Origin: an uncultured Prochlorococcus sp. | Lineage (GTDB): Bacteria; Cyanobacteriota; Cyanobacteriia; PCC-6307; Cyanobiaceae | DNA length: 64,000 nucleotides | Assembly: GCA_902560875.1 (NCBI GenBank) | Contig: CACENO010000001.1 | Span: forward strand, 62,001-126,000 | Direction of reading: 5' to 3' | Part shown: piece after piece, positions 36,238 through 44,596 of the stretch | How the letters are laid out: each line of letters begins with the position of its first letter | Numbering within the stretch: the stretch's first letter is position 1 | Made by a program: the position numbers and the translations under genes | The notes under the pieces: model-generated | Database searches by the model: none | What the model saw: the letters and a program-made list of their open reading frames with translations, nothing else | Told to the model about the DNA's origin: nothing

Positions 36238-36965
36238 GGACAGTCAAACAAAAGAGTTTCTATATAGCGATTGGCCCAATTTGGGTTGAATGCTTTTGAC
36301 AGAACATTTCTAGTTTTATCATTGCGTTTTTGCTGAATGCAATAAAGCTTCTGGTAGTCATATCTACCAATAGTAACGCATGAATTTGGAGGGTCAGGTT
36401 CTATAAAAGCTATAGATTCCACAAGAATTCTCAGATATTGATCAACAATATCTATAAAAGAAGCTTCTTCGTCGCACCCTTCAGGACGAATGAAATATAC
36501 ATATTTAGAAAAGATATCTCCCCAAACAGGAAGTTCTCTTTTTTGGCTAAAACTTGGAACTATTATATCTTCTATTTGACTACTTATCCTCAAGGGTAGG
36601 TCTTTATCAACTGGGGAAAGATCAACAATTGCAGCAGAGATCCCAACGGGAGTAGCAACTACATCTACTCCAAATATAGGTATATCAAAGGCAGGACTAG
36701 GGAAAAAGACACAATGAAGAACATGTAATCCTGAGCCAATCTTAGCTCTTTCTAAGTGTAATTTTCTAAAACCTTTTGAAATATGTAATTCATTAGCTAT
36801 AAACAAATCATCATTACCTAATTTTCCTTTTATATTTATCAAATCAGATTCAATCTCTAATTGCTTTAAATCAGGCAATAAAGACCTATGCAATCTAATC
36901 CGATCAGCAATGGCCTCCAAAAAAGGATGAAGTAATTGGTCGCTATTTGAAGAGTTAAACGACAC
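36234..36965 (-). CDS. pcyA: Phycocyanobilin:ferredoxin oxidoreductase
   Basis: Reduces biliverdin IX-alpha to phycocyanobilin by two two-electron steps from ferredoxin. The 243 residues show the FDBR fold; the catalytic pair is present as His84 in VLHCVFFPSP and Asp101 in FDIPIFGVD, with the same 17-residue spacing as His88 and Asp105 of the Synechocystis enzyme. In organisms lacking phycobilisomes, phycocyanobilin may serve a residual phycoerythrin or a sensory role; the window does not show which. It begins the pcyA-devBCA unit and is divergent from the M16 peptidase genes. Confidence 0.95.
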   Translation of the reverse strand: MSFNSSNSDQLLHPFLEAIADRIRLHRSLLPDLKQLEIESDLINIKGKLGNDDLFIANELHISKGFRKLHLERAKIGSGLHVLHCVFFPSPAFDIPIFGVDVVATPVGISAAIVDLSPVDKDLPLRISSQIEDIIVPSFSQKRELPVWGDIFSKYVYFIRPEGCDEEASFIDIVDQYLRILVESIAFIEPDPPNSCVTIGRYDYQKLYCIQQKRNDKTRNVLSKAFNPNWANRYIETLLFDCP

Positions 36966-37079
36966 GACGGCTAAGGCATCAGAATAGGGCTTTGAGAAAA
37001 GACTCTGGATAACTCAACATATGGGCCTGACCTTCAAAGTTGGGTTCTTAAAAACGGCGCCATTTGTGTCATAGCCTCT

Positions 37080-38276
37080 ATGCCGGAGACTCCTCTGACA
37101 TGTATTGATCTCTGGATAAGAGCTGGCAGTTCTTTCGAAAATGCTGGCGAAGAAGGTCTTGCGCACTTTCTTGAACATATGGTTTTCAAAGGAAGTCACA
37201 ACCATGAAGCTGGAGAATTTGATAGAGCAATTGAAGTGCTTGGAGGCAGCAGTAATGCTGCTACTGGGTTCGATGACGTTCATTTTCACGTCCTAGTACC
37301 TCCTAAGGTAATCGGCCCAGCATTAGAGCTTCTACTAGATCTTGTACTAAATCCTGCTCTTCTTCAAGATTCGTACTTTACGGAAAGAGAAGTAGTCCTG
37401 GAAGAAATCGCCCAACAACATGACCAACCAGACGAAAAAGTTTTCCAAAGACTCTTAAGTACTTGCTGGGCAAAGCATGCATATGGAAGACCAATACTTG
37501 GTTACGAAGAGTCTCTGAAGAAAAGTTATCCTTTACAAATGAAAAGTTTTCATGAAAGGTTATATACGGGTAACAATTGCTGCCTTTCAATTGCTGGGCA
37601 AATACCTAAAGACATTGAAACTTTGGTTAACAACAGCCTACTTGGGGCAATCAATCCAATATCAAGTCCCAAAGCAAAAAAGAATGAGAAAATATCACTA
37701 CAATTTAACGTGGGGCGTCATGAATATCAGCTGAAAAGACTTGAAGCTGCTCGATTACTTATGGCTTGGCCTGTAACTTCCGCTAAAGATCAATGTGAGG
37801 TAATGGGTGCTGACATAGCAACTTCTCTGTTGGCAGAAGGTCGGCGAAGTCGACTAATTCAATCTTTGAGGGAAGATCTTCAATTAGTTGAATCTATCGA
37901 AATGGATGTAACAGCTTTAGAAGAAGGAGGGATAATAATTCTTGAGGCTTACTGTAGGCCTGAGGACTTAGAAGCCGTAGAAAATGAAACGCATAAGATA
38001 CTCAAAGAAAGTCTTGAATTGCCTATAGATCTTAAAGAAATTGAAAGAGCAGGTCATCTAGTAAAGAATAGTCTATGTTTCAATTTAGAAGCCTCTAGTC
38101 AAGTGGCTGCTATAGCAGGATCACAAGCTCTTTGGAATCGTTCTCAACCATTACTTGAACCTTTAAAATACATAAACTATTGGACTGAATCACATCTTCA
38201 AGAAAACATTTTTTCAAAAATACAGCCAGAGCTTAGTTGCACTTTAGTTGCAAAACCAATGGAAATTGATTTATGA
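37080..38276 (+). CDS. M16 zinc metallopeptidase, catalytic subunit (5' end uncertain)
   Basis: Inverzincin peptidase of the M16B/pitrilysin group, with the zinc motif HFLEH (His29, Glu32, His33 from this ATG) and the downstream Glu in VVLEEIAQQ. The only ATG in frame is 37080, but the reading frame is open back to 36996 and that upstream stretch encodes LQSWVLKNGAICVIAS, which looks like the first beta-strand pair of M16 proteins. No ATG, GTG or TTG occurs there, so translation may begin at a rare codon (CTG 37005, ATT 37062 or ATA 37071), or the annotated protein is truncated. It overlaps the second M16 gene by four bases. Confidence 0.88.
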   Translation: MPETPLTCIDLWIRAGSSFENAGEEGLAHFLEHMVFKGSHNHEAGEFDRAIEVLGGSSNAATGFDDVHFHVLVPPKVIGPALELLLDLVLNPALLQDSYFTEREVVLEEIAQQHDQPDEKVFQRLLSTCWAKHAYGRPILGYEESLKKSYPLQMKSFHERLYTGNNCCLSIAGQIPKDIETLVNNSLLGAINPISSPKAKKNEKISLQFNVGRHEYQLKRLEAARLLMAWPVTSAKDQCEVMGADIATSLLAEGRRSRLIQSLREDLQLVESIEMDVTALEEGGIIILEAYCRPEDLEAVENETHKILKESLELPIDLKEIERAGHLVKNSLCFNLEASSQVAAIAGSQALWNRSQPLLEPLKYINYWTESHLQENIFSKIQPELSCTLVAKPMEIDL

Positions 38277-39526
38277 GTCCTCTGAATATCGTATTAGATC
38301 GAATTAGTGTTCCTGGGATACTGGCAGTAAAAACTTGGATCCATGGAGGAAGCAGTTTTGACCCACCAGATCAAAAAGGGATTCACCAATTGCTAGGTTC
38401 GGTCATTAGTAGAGGTTGCGGACCTTATGGAAACATTGAGCTAGGAAATCTTGTAGAAGGATGTGGTGCTGGATTACGGTGCGATACTTTCGAGGATGGA
38501 TTATTAATTAGCTTAAAATGTGCAAGTAATGATGCCAACAAGCTACTTCCAATAGTTGGTTGGATGATTGCTGATCCTCATCTTGAATTAGATCAAATAA
38601 ATCTAGAACGAGAATTAACTTTACAAGCATTACAAAGACAGAAAGAGAATCCTTTTCAACTCGCATACGATGGTTGGAGAAAGCTAGCTTACGGAAATGG
38701 TCCGTATGCACATGATCCCCTTGGAGAGAAAGAAGATCTTGAGAAAATCAAAAGGGCTGAACTTCTAGCAATTGCAAAACATAATAAATCCACAGAAAAA
38801 ATAATCGCAGTTGCTGGGACATTACCAAACGATCTGGAAAGTCAAATCAATGAAATCAAGCCCTTCGCTCAATTACTAAATGAACCAAATGTAATATCTA
38901 ATAAGATTATTGAACAAGATCAAGTAATTAGTAGAATAAGCAATCTAACTCTTACTTTACATTATGAAGATACAGAACAAATAGTAATTATGTTAGGACA
39001 AACTACACTCCCTCATGGACACAAAAATGATCTAGAGTTACGCATTCTTTCCTGTCACTTAGGGGCAGGAATGTCAAGCATTCTTTTTAGATCACTACGC
39101 GAAGACCATGGTGTTGCTTATGATGTAGGCATACATCATCCTGCGAGAAGAAGAGCAGCTCCATTCTTGATTCATGCTTCCACAAGTGAAGAGAAGTCTG
39201 AACTTACACTTCAACTGATCCAAGAAATTTGGGCATGTACTAAAGACTATGCAATATCTGATGAGGAATTATTTTTGGCAAAAGCAAAATTTCGAAGTCA
39301 AATAGCCCACGGATCTCAAACAGTTAGTCAACGAGCAGAGAGAAAAGTTCAATTGCGCAGCTTAAGACTTGTCGATAATTACGATATTCAAAGCATTAAA
39401 GTTATCGAATCCATAACAAGCAAAGACATACAAAATACTGCTCAAAAATATCTACAAAAACCATTGCTAAGCCTCTGCGGGCCGGCCAAAACAGTTAATA
39501 AGCTGGCGAAAATCTGGAAAGGGTGA
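38273..39526 (+). CDS. M16-family protein, catalytically inactive partner
   Basis: A 417-residue M16 homologue in which the zinc motif is lost: where active members have HxxEH it reads GIHQLLGSV, lacking the Glu and second His. The C-terminal half keeps LREDHGVAYDVG, the conserved Arg-Tyr region by which inactive subunits bind substrate ends. Two-subunit M16B enzymes pair one active and one inactive chain, and the four-base overlap with the preceding gene (ATGA) fits a heterodimer made in equal amounts. Substrates are probably peptides such as cleaved signal or transit peptides, but this is not shown. It converges on sipA. Confidence 0.9.
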   Translation: MSPLNIVLDRISVPGILAVKTWIHGGSSFDPPDQKGIHQLLGSVISRGCGPYGNIELGNLVEGCGAGLRCDTFEDGLLISLKCASNDANKLLPIVGWMIADPHLELDQINLERELTLQALQRQKENPFQLAYDGWRKLAYGNGPYAHDPLGEKEDLEKIKRAELLAIAKHNKSTEKIIAVAGTLPNDLESQINEIKPFAQLLNEPNVISNKIIEQDQVISRISNLTLTLHYEDTEQIVIMLGQTTLPHGHKNDLELRILSCHLGAGMSSILFRSLREDHGVAYDVGIHHPARRRAAPFLIHASTSEEKSELTLQLIQEIWACTKDYAISDEELFLAKAKFRSQIAHGSQTVSQRAERKVQLRSLRLVDNYDIQSIKVIESITSKDIQNTAQKYLQKPLLSLCGPAKTVNKLAKIWKG

Positions 39527-39539
39527 CAGTGGCCAAAGA

Positions 39540-39764
39540 TTAATGAGCTTCCATTCTTTTTTTGACAAGTCGATCAATAGGTATCAAGAATGTGCCTCTC
39601 CTGAACTTAACTTTTACCAAGTCAAAAGCATTTAAACCAGTAATCTGGCCTATTTCATCTGGACTTACGAGTTCAGGAGGACGAAGCATTGGCATTGGAT
39701 CTGCGGTTTTCAAATAAGGTAAAGGCACCTTTATAGAAACCATATCTCCTATAGATAAGTCCAT
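39540..39764 (-). CDS. sipA: SipA-like regulatory protein (DUF3148)
   Basis: A 74-residue SH3-like beta-barrel protein. The block YLKTADPMPMLRPPELV near residues 17-33 and the ending VKVKFRRGTFLIPIDRL match SipA, the small protein that binds the sensor kinase NblS/Hik33 and modulates phosphorylation of RpaB in Synechococcus elongatus. A link to light-stress signalling here is by homology only. The start is ATG 39764, and the next gene (bioY) is divergent 57 bases away. Its stop is 13 bases from the convergent M16 gene. Confidence 0.88.
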   Translation of the reverse strand: MDLSIGDMVSIKVPLPYLKTADPMPMLRPPELVSPDEIGQITGLNAFDLVKVKFRRGTFLIPIDRLVKKRMEAH

Positions 39765-39821
39765 AAGTACTAGTAATCAAGCAATTCATAATGCAGGATG
39801 GAGCAAGCTGTATAGCTTCTT

Positions 39822-40394
39822 TTGCGTGTCTTAGCCATCTGGAGCGGAGCGCTTACTGGGCTCATGATGATTTTTGTGGGTGGGCTGATGCCATCTGCTT
39901 TAATTATGCCTGGATTTGACTCACCACTAAAACTATTAGATCTAGCTAGCACATGGCAAGTCCCTTTTTTACTAGTATCTGCAATTGTTTGTGGCCCAAG
40001 AGCTGGAACTATGGCTGCAGTTGCCTACATAACTGTCGGTCTTGTTCATCTACCAATATTCCAAGGGGGAGGATATTTTAGTTATTTGTTTACGCCAAAT
40101 TTCGCCTTCCTAACTGGTTTTATTCCTGCCGCATGGGCAAGTGGACTTCTTGTTCAAAAAACAAATAAGAATGACCTCGCTTGTTTATCTATAGCGGCTT
40201 TTACTGGTGTTTTAGTATTACAAAGTTGGGGTGTACTTTGCCTAATTGCTGGTGTATTAATTGGCTACTGGACTGATCCTTTCGTAGATCTTCTTTTTAG
40301 TTACTCAATAATTCCCTTAGTAGCTCAAACAATTCTATGTCCAGCTGTAGGAATTATCTCCCTTTCATTGCGAGGTTTATTATTAATAGAATGA
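39822..40394 (+). CDS. bioY: Biotin transporter substrate-binding subunit BioY
   Basis: S-component of an ECF biotin transporter, 190 residues with five to six membrane helices. Typical features are the GGLMPSALIMPGF segment near residue 20, CGPRAGTMAAVAYITVGLVHLPIFQGGGY near 58-86 and TGFIPAAW near 96. The frame has no ATG before the first helix: a stop at 39813-39815 limits it, and the likely start is TTG 39822. BioY can work alone or with shared ECF ATPases encoded elsewhere. Its stop overlaps the lspA start (ATGA), coupling the two. Confidence 0.9.
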   Translation: MRVLAIWSGALTGLMMIFVGGLMPSALIMPGFDSPLKLLDLASTWQVPFLLVSAIVCGPRAGTMAAVAYITVGLVHLPIFQGGGYFSYLFTPNFAFLTGFIPAAWASGLLVQKTNKNDLACLSIAAFTGVLVLQSWGVLCLIAGVLIGYWTDPFVDLLFSYSIIPLVAQTILCPAVGIISLSLRGLLLIE

Positions 40395-40870
40395 AAAATA
40401 TTCTACTAAAAAGAAAATACTTATTTCTTATTAGCCTCTTAGTACTTCTTCTAGATCAATCAACAAAGATATGGGCCAGTCAGGTAGTTTCAGAGAAGTT
40501 TTCTATTACGCTAATACCACTACTAATTAACTTACATCTGGTCAAGAATACAGGGGCCGCATTCAGTTTGTTCACTGAAGGAACGGTTTTCTTAAGTATC
40601 CTTAGTCTTTCGGTCTCAGTTGGAATAGTTCTATGGATATCAAAGAATAGGTTCTTTCCTCTATGGAAAGGTTTAGGCATTTCATTCCTATTAGGTGGGT
40701 GTATGGGAAATGGGCTTGATCGATTGAGATTAGGATATGTAATTGACTTCATAGAGTTAATACCTATTAATTTCCCTATTTTTAACTGTGCAGATATTGC
40801 AATCAACGTTGCAGTTTTCTGTCTGATCATAGACACTGTGATCATCAACGATCAAAAACAGCGTACCTAA
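40391..40870 (+). CDS. lspA: Lipoprotein signal peptidase (SPase II)
   Basis: Aspartyl protease that removes signal peptides from diacylated prolipoproteins in the cytoplasmic membrane. At 159 residues from ATG 40391 it has four membrane helices and the catalytic motifs GGCMGNGLDRL (first Asp) and FPIFNCADIAIN (second Asp), along with LDQSTKIWA in helix 1 and LVKNTGAAFS in the first loop. A longer frame reaches 40337 inside bioY, but the conserved start matches the ATG that overlaps the bioY stop by four bases. Confidence 0.95.
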   Translation: MKNILLKRKYLFLISLLVLLLDQSTKIWASQVVSEKFSITLIPLLINLHLVKNTGAAFSLFTEGTVFLSILSLSVSVGIVLWISKNRFFPLWKGLGISFLLGGCMGNGLDRLRLGYVIDFIELIPINFPIFNCADIAINVAVFCLIIDTVIINDQKQRT

Positions 40871-40924
40871 CAGATTCAAATTGCTAGATCATGTTTTTTT
40901 AAATAAAACTACCAACAACCAGAT

Positions 40925-42532
40925 ATGAATCGTCAGAAATTTCTACTTTTGATTTCTGGAGCCCTAGTACTTCTTTTAATAATCGGTGCTGTAATTGGGG
41001 CAGTCCTCCGCTTGGTAAATGAAATTCGTTGGTCATTACAATATTTTCTTCCTTATTGGTTAGTTAATCCAATACTTCTTCTTGCTGCAGTCCTTATTGG
41101 GACAGTATTAGTCCAAGTTGCTTGGCCTTGGTGGAAAAATAGACAAAATAGATTTTTCACCAAAGAGTCTAAACTTCAAAATAAACAAGCTATATCACAA
41201 AGCAGACAACAAGCTGCCAAAAAAAGCTTGGAGAGCATAGACCGCATAATTGATCGGCTACAAAATAATGTTGAAGCAGAAGCCCTCAGACAAGAAAGGA
41301 ATCGTGTTGAGAACGAACTAGCAAGAGGTGACCTCGTAGTAGTTATTTTTGGAACAGGATCTAGTGGGAAAACTTCTCTGATAAGAGCATTGCTAAATGA
41401 GATAGTTGGTGTCGTCGGAGCCCCTATGGGGTCAACCCATGCAAGTCAAACATATCGTCTTCGACTTAAAAGACTAGATAGGGGATTACAGTTAATAGAT
41501 ACTCCTGGAATTTTAGAGGCCGGCGTAGATGGGCGTAGTCGTGAGAAGGAGGCACGACTAAAAGCTAGTCGTGCAGATCTTATGATAGTAGTAGTCGATA
41601 GTGATCTTCGATCTGCAGAGTTTGAAGTCATTAAAAACCTTGCAAGTCTTGGAAAAAGGCTAATCCTAGTCCTTAATAAATGTGACCTTCGTGGAGAAGA
41701 AGAAGAACGAAAACTACTTTCATTAATAAGGAGTCGTTGTAAAGGACTTCTCAATAATGAAGATGTTATCCCAAGTTGCGCATCACCCCAATCTATTCCA
41801 GTACCAGGCGGGAGGCCATGGCAACCTCCTGTAGAAGTAGACAAGCTTCTACGTCGATTAGCCAAGGTACTCCATGAAGATGGAGAAGAACTACTCGCCG
41901 ATAATATTCTTCTTCAATGTGGAAACTTAGGCGATGCAGGGAGAGATTTACTAGATAATCAGAGACGGAATAAAGCTAAAAAATGTATAGATCGTTATGG
42001 CTGGATTAGTAGTGCAGTTGTTGTTGCCAATCCTCTTCCAGGAATAGATCTTCTTGGAACAGCGGCAGTCAATGCGCAGATGGTAATAGAAATAGCTCGT
42101 ACATACGGAGTCCAGCTCACAAGAGAAAGAGCACAAGAGCTCGCCATCTCTGTTGGAAAAACGCTAGCAGCTATAGGAGTCGTAAAGGGAGGGGTATCTC
42201 TTATTGGAACAGCTCTAAGTACAAATTTGCCTGCTTATATCGTAGGTAAAACGATACAAGGTGTGGCTGCCGCATGGTTAACTCGAATAGCAGGAGCAAC
42301 CTTTATTACCTACTTCCAACAAGATCAAGACTGGGGAGATGGTGGCATTCAAGAAGTTGTAAGGCATCACTATGATTTAAATCGACGAGATTCCTCTCTC
42401 AAAAAGTTTATGGAAATGGCATTAAGAAGAGTTGTTGACCCACTTCATAAAAATCAGCAGAGGCAACTGCCACCACGCCAAAGGCCTCGGGGGGAGGTGG
42501 ACGCATCGGACCACGAGCATCCAAAACCGTAG
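40925..42532 (+). CDS. Membrane-associated GTPase with DUF697 domain
   Basis: A 535-residue protein with two N-terminal membrane helices (about residues 5-28 and 38-63), an Era/YcjX-like GTPase domain and a C-terminal DUF697 region. GTPase motifs: P-loop GTGSSGKTSL near residue 142, switch I area MGSTHAS, G3 LIDTPGIL and G4 LNKCDL. DUF697 (about 355-490) is alanine/glycine-rich and includes VANPLPGIDLLGTAAVNAQMV and predicted membrane hairpins. Relatives occur in cyanobacteria without known function; a role in membrane or organelle-like maintenance is speculation. The last 125 bases overlap an antisense gene at 42408-42620. Confidence 0.88.
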   Translation: MNRQKFLLLISGALVLLLIIGAVIGAVLRLVNEIRWSLQYFLPYWLVNPILLLAAVLIGTVLVQVAWPWWKNRQNRFFTKESKLQNKQAISQSRQQAAKKSLESIDRIIDRLQNNVEAEALRQERNRVENELARGDLVVVIFGTGSSGKTSLIRALLNEIVGVVGAPMGSTHASQTYRLRLKRLDRGLQLIDTPGILEAGVDGRSREKEARLKASRADLMIVVVDSDLRSAEFEVIKNLASLGKRLILVLNKCDLRGEEEERKLLSLIRSRCKGLLNNEDVIPSCASPQSIPVPGGRPWQPPVEVDKLLRRLAKVLHEDGEELLADNILLQCGNLGDAGRDLLDNQRRNKAKKCIDRYGWISSAVVVANPLPGIDLLGTAAVNAQMVIEIARTYGVQLTRERAQELAISVGKTLAAIGVVKGGVSLIGTALSTNLPAYIVGKTIQGVAAAWLTRIAGATFITYFQQDQDWGDGGIQEVVRHHYDLNRRDSSLKKFMEMALRRVVDPLHKNQQRQLPPRQRPRGEVDASDHEHPKP

Positions 42533-42620
42533 TTAATGTCAAATAAACAAGAGCAATTGCTATAGAGAAAGTACCAGCAATGATTGCTACCCATTTACCG
42601 TTAGTGTCTTGTTCTTTCAT
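42408..42620 (-). CDS. Small single-helix membrane protein overlapping the GTPase gene
   Basis: A 70-residue protein with one transmembrane helix (about residues 10-30) followed by LDARGPMRPPPPEAFG, a proline-rich motif that I recognise from small conserved proteins in marine picocyanobacteria. A good Shine-Dalgarno (AGGAG) stands nine bases before ATG 42620. The 3' 125 bases are antisense to the last 41 codons of the DUF697 GTPase, and the conserved proline motif itself lies inside the overlap, so the overlap cannot be avoided by moving the stop. The final 22 residues (VVAVASADFYEVG onward) may be a less conserved tail. Function unknown. Confidence 0.75.
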   Translation of the reverse strand: MKEQDTNGKWVAIIAGTFSIAIALVYLTLTTVLDARGPMRPPPPEAFGVVAVASADFYEVGQQLFLMPFP

Positions 42621-42624
42621 CTAA

Positions 42625-44034
42625 TCAAACTCCTAAGGAGCAATTCAAAATTTTTGCCAATTTAACCAAGTGAGGTGTTTTCGTATGAGGATTTCCCAAA
42701 ACAGCTTTTAAATAATAGATACCTTGATGAAGAGGCCTTGAAAGCATTATTTGGTTCTCCAATAGTTCCAATCTCGTTTCTGCTGACCATTTTGCTGATT
42801 GTTCTTTATCTATACCAACTGGGGTGCAAGATATTAAATGCAATGGTCCACTGATCAACTGAAATTTAGAAGGATCAAGTTTGTTTTCTAAACAAACTCT
42901 ACGTTCTATTGATTGTTCCAATAAATTATTTATTCCAGTTTCACCAAGTTGTCGTAAACCAAGCCACAGTTTCAAAACTTCTGCTGGTCTTGTACCCTGA
43001 ATTCCCATCTCTCCTCCATGAGTTTCTGTTCCCCAAGCAGGTTCGATATATGGCAACCCTGTTGCAAAAGTAGAAATCAAATCTGACCTATTAGCTACTA
43101 GTAACAAAGAAGAAGTCTTAGTGATACCTAATAATTTTTGAGGATTTAAAGTGACTGAATTGGCTAATGAAATGCCCTTAACTAGATGAGAAGTTTTCTC
43201 TGAAATAGCAAATATTCCACCTATAGCCCCATCAATATGGAACCACAAGCTTTCACGAAGGCAGAATGCTCCAAGTTCGACTAAGGGATCAACAGCACCT
43301 CGAACAGTGGTCCCAGCTGTTCCAACTATTGCAAAGCATTTTCCGCCTTCAGCTCTAACTCTCTTCAATTGAGATTCCAGTAATTCAATTGAAATTTGAC
43401 CTTCATTATTCGTTTCGATAGTTTGCAATGCCTCTGCATCAAGTCCCATAACACGAACAGCTTTAGACAAAGAAACATGTGCCTCTGAACTTGCTAAAAG
43501 AACAGCTTTAGGATCATTTTGCAATCCTGATTGGTAGCGAGCCACTACCAAAGCCATTAGATTACTGAGGCTTCCACCGCTTGCCGCAACCCCACCTGAT
43601 TGGGGCGGCATCCCAATACGTTCGGCAAACCAATTGCAAAGAAGCCTTTCCAAACGAGAAAGACTTGGCGAAAGTTCTTCAGCAAGAAGGTTGTTATTAA
43701 GCCCTGCACAAATCAAATCCGCAGCAATTGAGGCCGTTAGTGGTGGTGGATCCAAATGAGCAAGAGAACCCGGATGAGAGGGTTGATATGAGCCATCCAT
43801 TACCAACTGAATCTCATCAAGCAGAGCATCAGCAGAAAGCCCCTTGAGGGGAGGAGCTATTTCAGGCATTACGCTGATGGAAGGCAAAGGAGAACTATGG
43901 CCAGCATTTGCTAGCCATTTACACAAGCGCAAAGAAGCCTTCTCTAGAAAAAGTTGCAACTCCGGATCTAAATGTTCGGGAGAAGCAAATGGTTCTAAAA
44001 AGCTCACTGGCTTTATGTGTGTATTGCCAGCCAA
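42625..44034 (-). CDS. PLP-dependent group II amino acid decarboxylase
   Basis: A 469-residue decarboxylase of the glutamate/diaminobutyrate/aromatic amino acid group. Seen: HPGSLAHLDPPPLTASIAADL near the substrate side, SGGVAASGGSLSNLMAL (PLP phosphate region), AHVSLSKAVRVMG (His stacking on PLP), GTAGTTVRGAVDPL, FHIDGAIGGI (Asp to the pyridine N) and the Schiff-base region LNPQKLLGITKTSSLLL, where Lys replaces the more usual HK pair with QK. The substrate cannot be chosen from motifs: L-2,4-diaminobutyrate, aspartate or glutamate are candidates. It lies downstream of nothing on its strand and is divergent from tadA. Confidence 0.85.
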   Translation of the reverse strand: MAGNTHIKPVSFLEPFASPEHLDPELQLFLEKASLRLCKWLANAGHSSPLPSISVMPEIAPPLKGLSADALLDEIQLVMDGSYQPSHPGSLAHLDPPPLTASIAADLICAGLNNNLLAEELSPSLSRLERLLCNWFAERIGMPPQSGGVAASGGSLSNLMALVVARYQSGLQNDPKAVLLASSEAHVSLSKAVRVMGLDAEALQTIETNNEGQISIELLESQLKRVRAEGGKCFAIVGTAGTTVRGAVDPLVELGAFCLRESLWFHIDGAIGGIFAISEKTSHLVKGISLANSVTLNPQKLLGITKTSSLLLVANRSDLISTFATGLPYIEPAWGTETHGGEMGIQGTRPAEVLKLWLGLRQLGETGINNLLEQSIERRVCLENKLDPSKFQLISGPLHLISCTPVGIDKEQSAKWSAETRLELLENQIMLSRPLHQGIYYLKAVLGNPHTKTPHLVKLAKILNCSLGV

Positions 44035-44080
44035 GAACTAAAAAACTAACAACTAACATTCTCCCTCCTCATGGCGTCGT

Positions 44081-44596
44081 TTGATCACTAGTCTCTTGAT
44101 AGATAAACCATTGTCTAAACCCATAGAACTCAGCACAATTCAAACCAAAAGATGGATGTCAAGACTCCTCAAAAGGGCAAAAGAAATAGGCCAACTAGGA
44201 GAGATTCCCGTAAGCGCAGTAATACTTGATCAAATTGGTCACTGCATTGGTTATGGAAGCAACAATAGACAGAGACAAAGGGACCCACTTGGGCATGCGG
44301 AACTTATAGCTTTAAAACAGGCTTCACTAATTAAGGATGATTGGAGATTCAATAATTGCACTTTGATTGTCACATTAGAGCCCTGTCCCATGTGTGCTGG
44401 TGCACTTATACAAGCAAGAATGGGACAAGTAATATTTGCCGCAACAGATCCTAAAAGGGGTGCCTTTGGAGGGTCATTGAATTTATCTACGCATCCAAGT
44501 GCACATCACAAAATGGTTATTAAGAAGGGTGTATTAGAAAATGAAGCAGGTAGACAAATAGAGGATTGGTTTAGACAGCGGCGGAAGACTACTTAG
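44081..44596 (+). CDS. tadA: tRNA-specific adenosine-34 deaminase
   Basis: Converts A34 to inosine in tRNA(Arg)ACG, required to read CGN codons. The zinc deaminase motifs are GHAELIAL (zinc His and catalytic Glu) and EPCPMCAGALIQARMGQVIFAATDPK (two zinc cysteines), and RGAFGGSLNL matches the RNA-binding side of TadA rather than cytidine deaminases. The frame opens at TTG 44081 with 171 residues; other TTG codons at 44096 and 44111 are possible, and the conserved RWMSRLLKRAKEIG helix starts by residue 24, so the true start is within this stretch. It overlaps the aminotransferase gene tail to tail by eight bases. Confidence 0.93.
   Translation: MITSLLIDKPLSKPIELSTIQTKRWMSRLLKRAKEIGQLGEIPVSAVILDQIGHCIGYGSNNRQRQRDPLGHAELIALKQASLIKDDWRFNNCTLIVTLEPCPMCAGALIQARMGQVIFAATDPKRGAFGGSLNLSTHPSAHHKMVIKKGVLENEAGRQIEDWFRQRRKTT

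Noticed and set aside
41446..41865. 139-codon arginine/serine-rich frame antisense to the DUF697 GTPase
   Set aside because: Low-complexity composition typical of antisense shadows; the GTPase motifs occupy the other strand.
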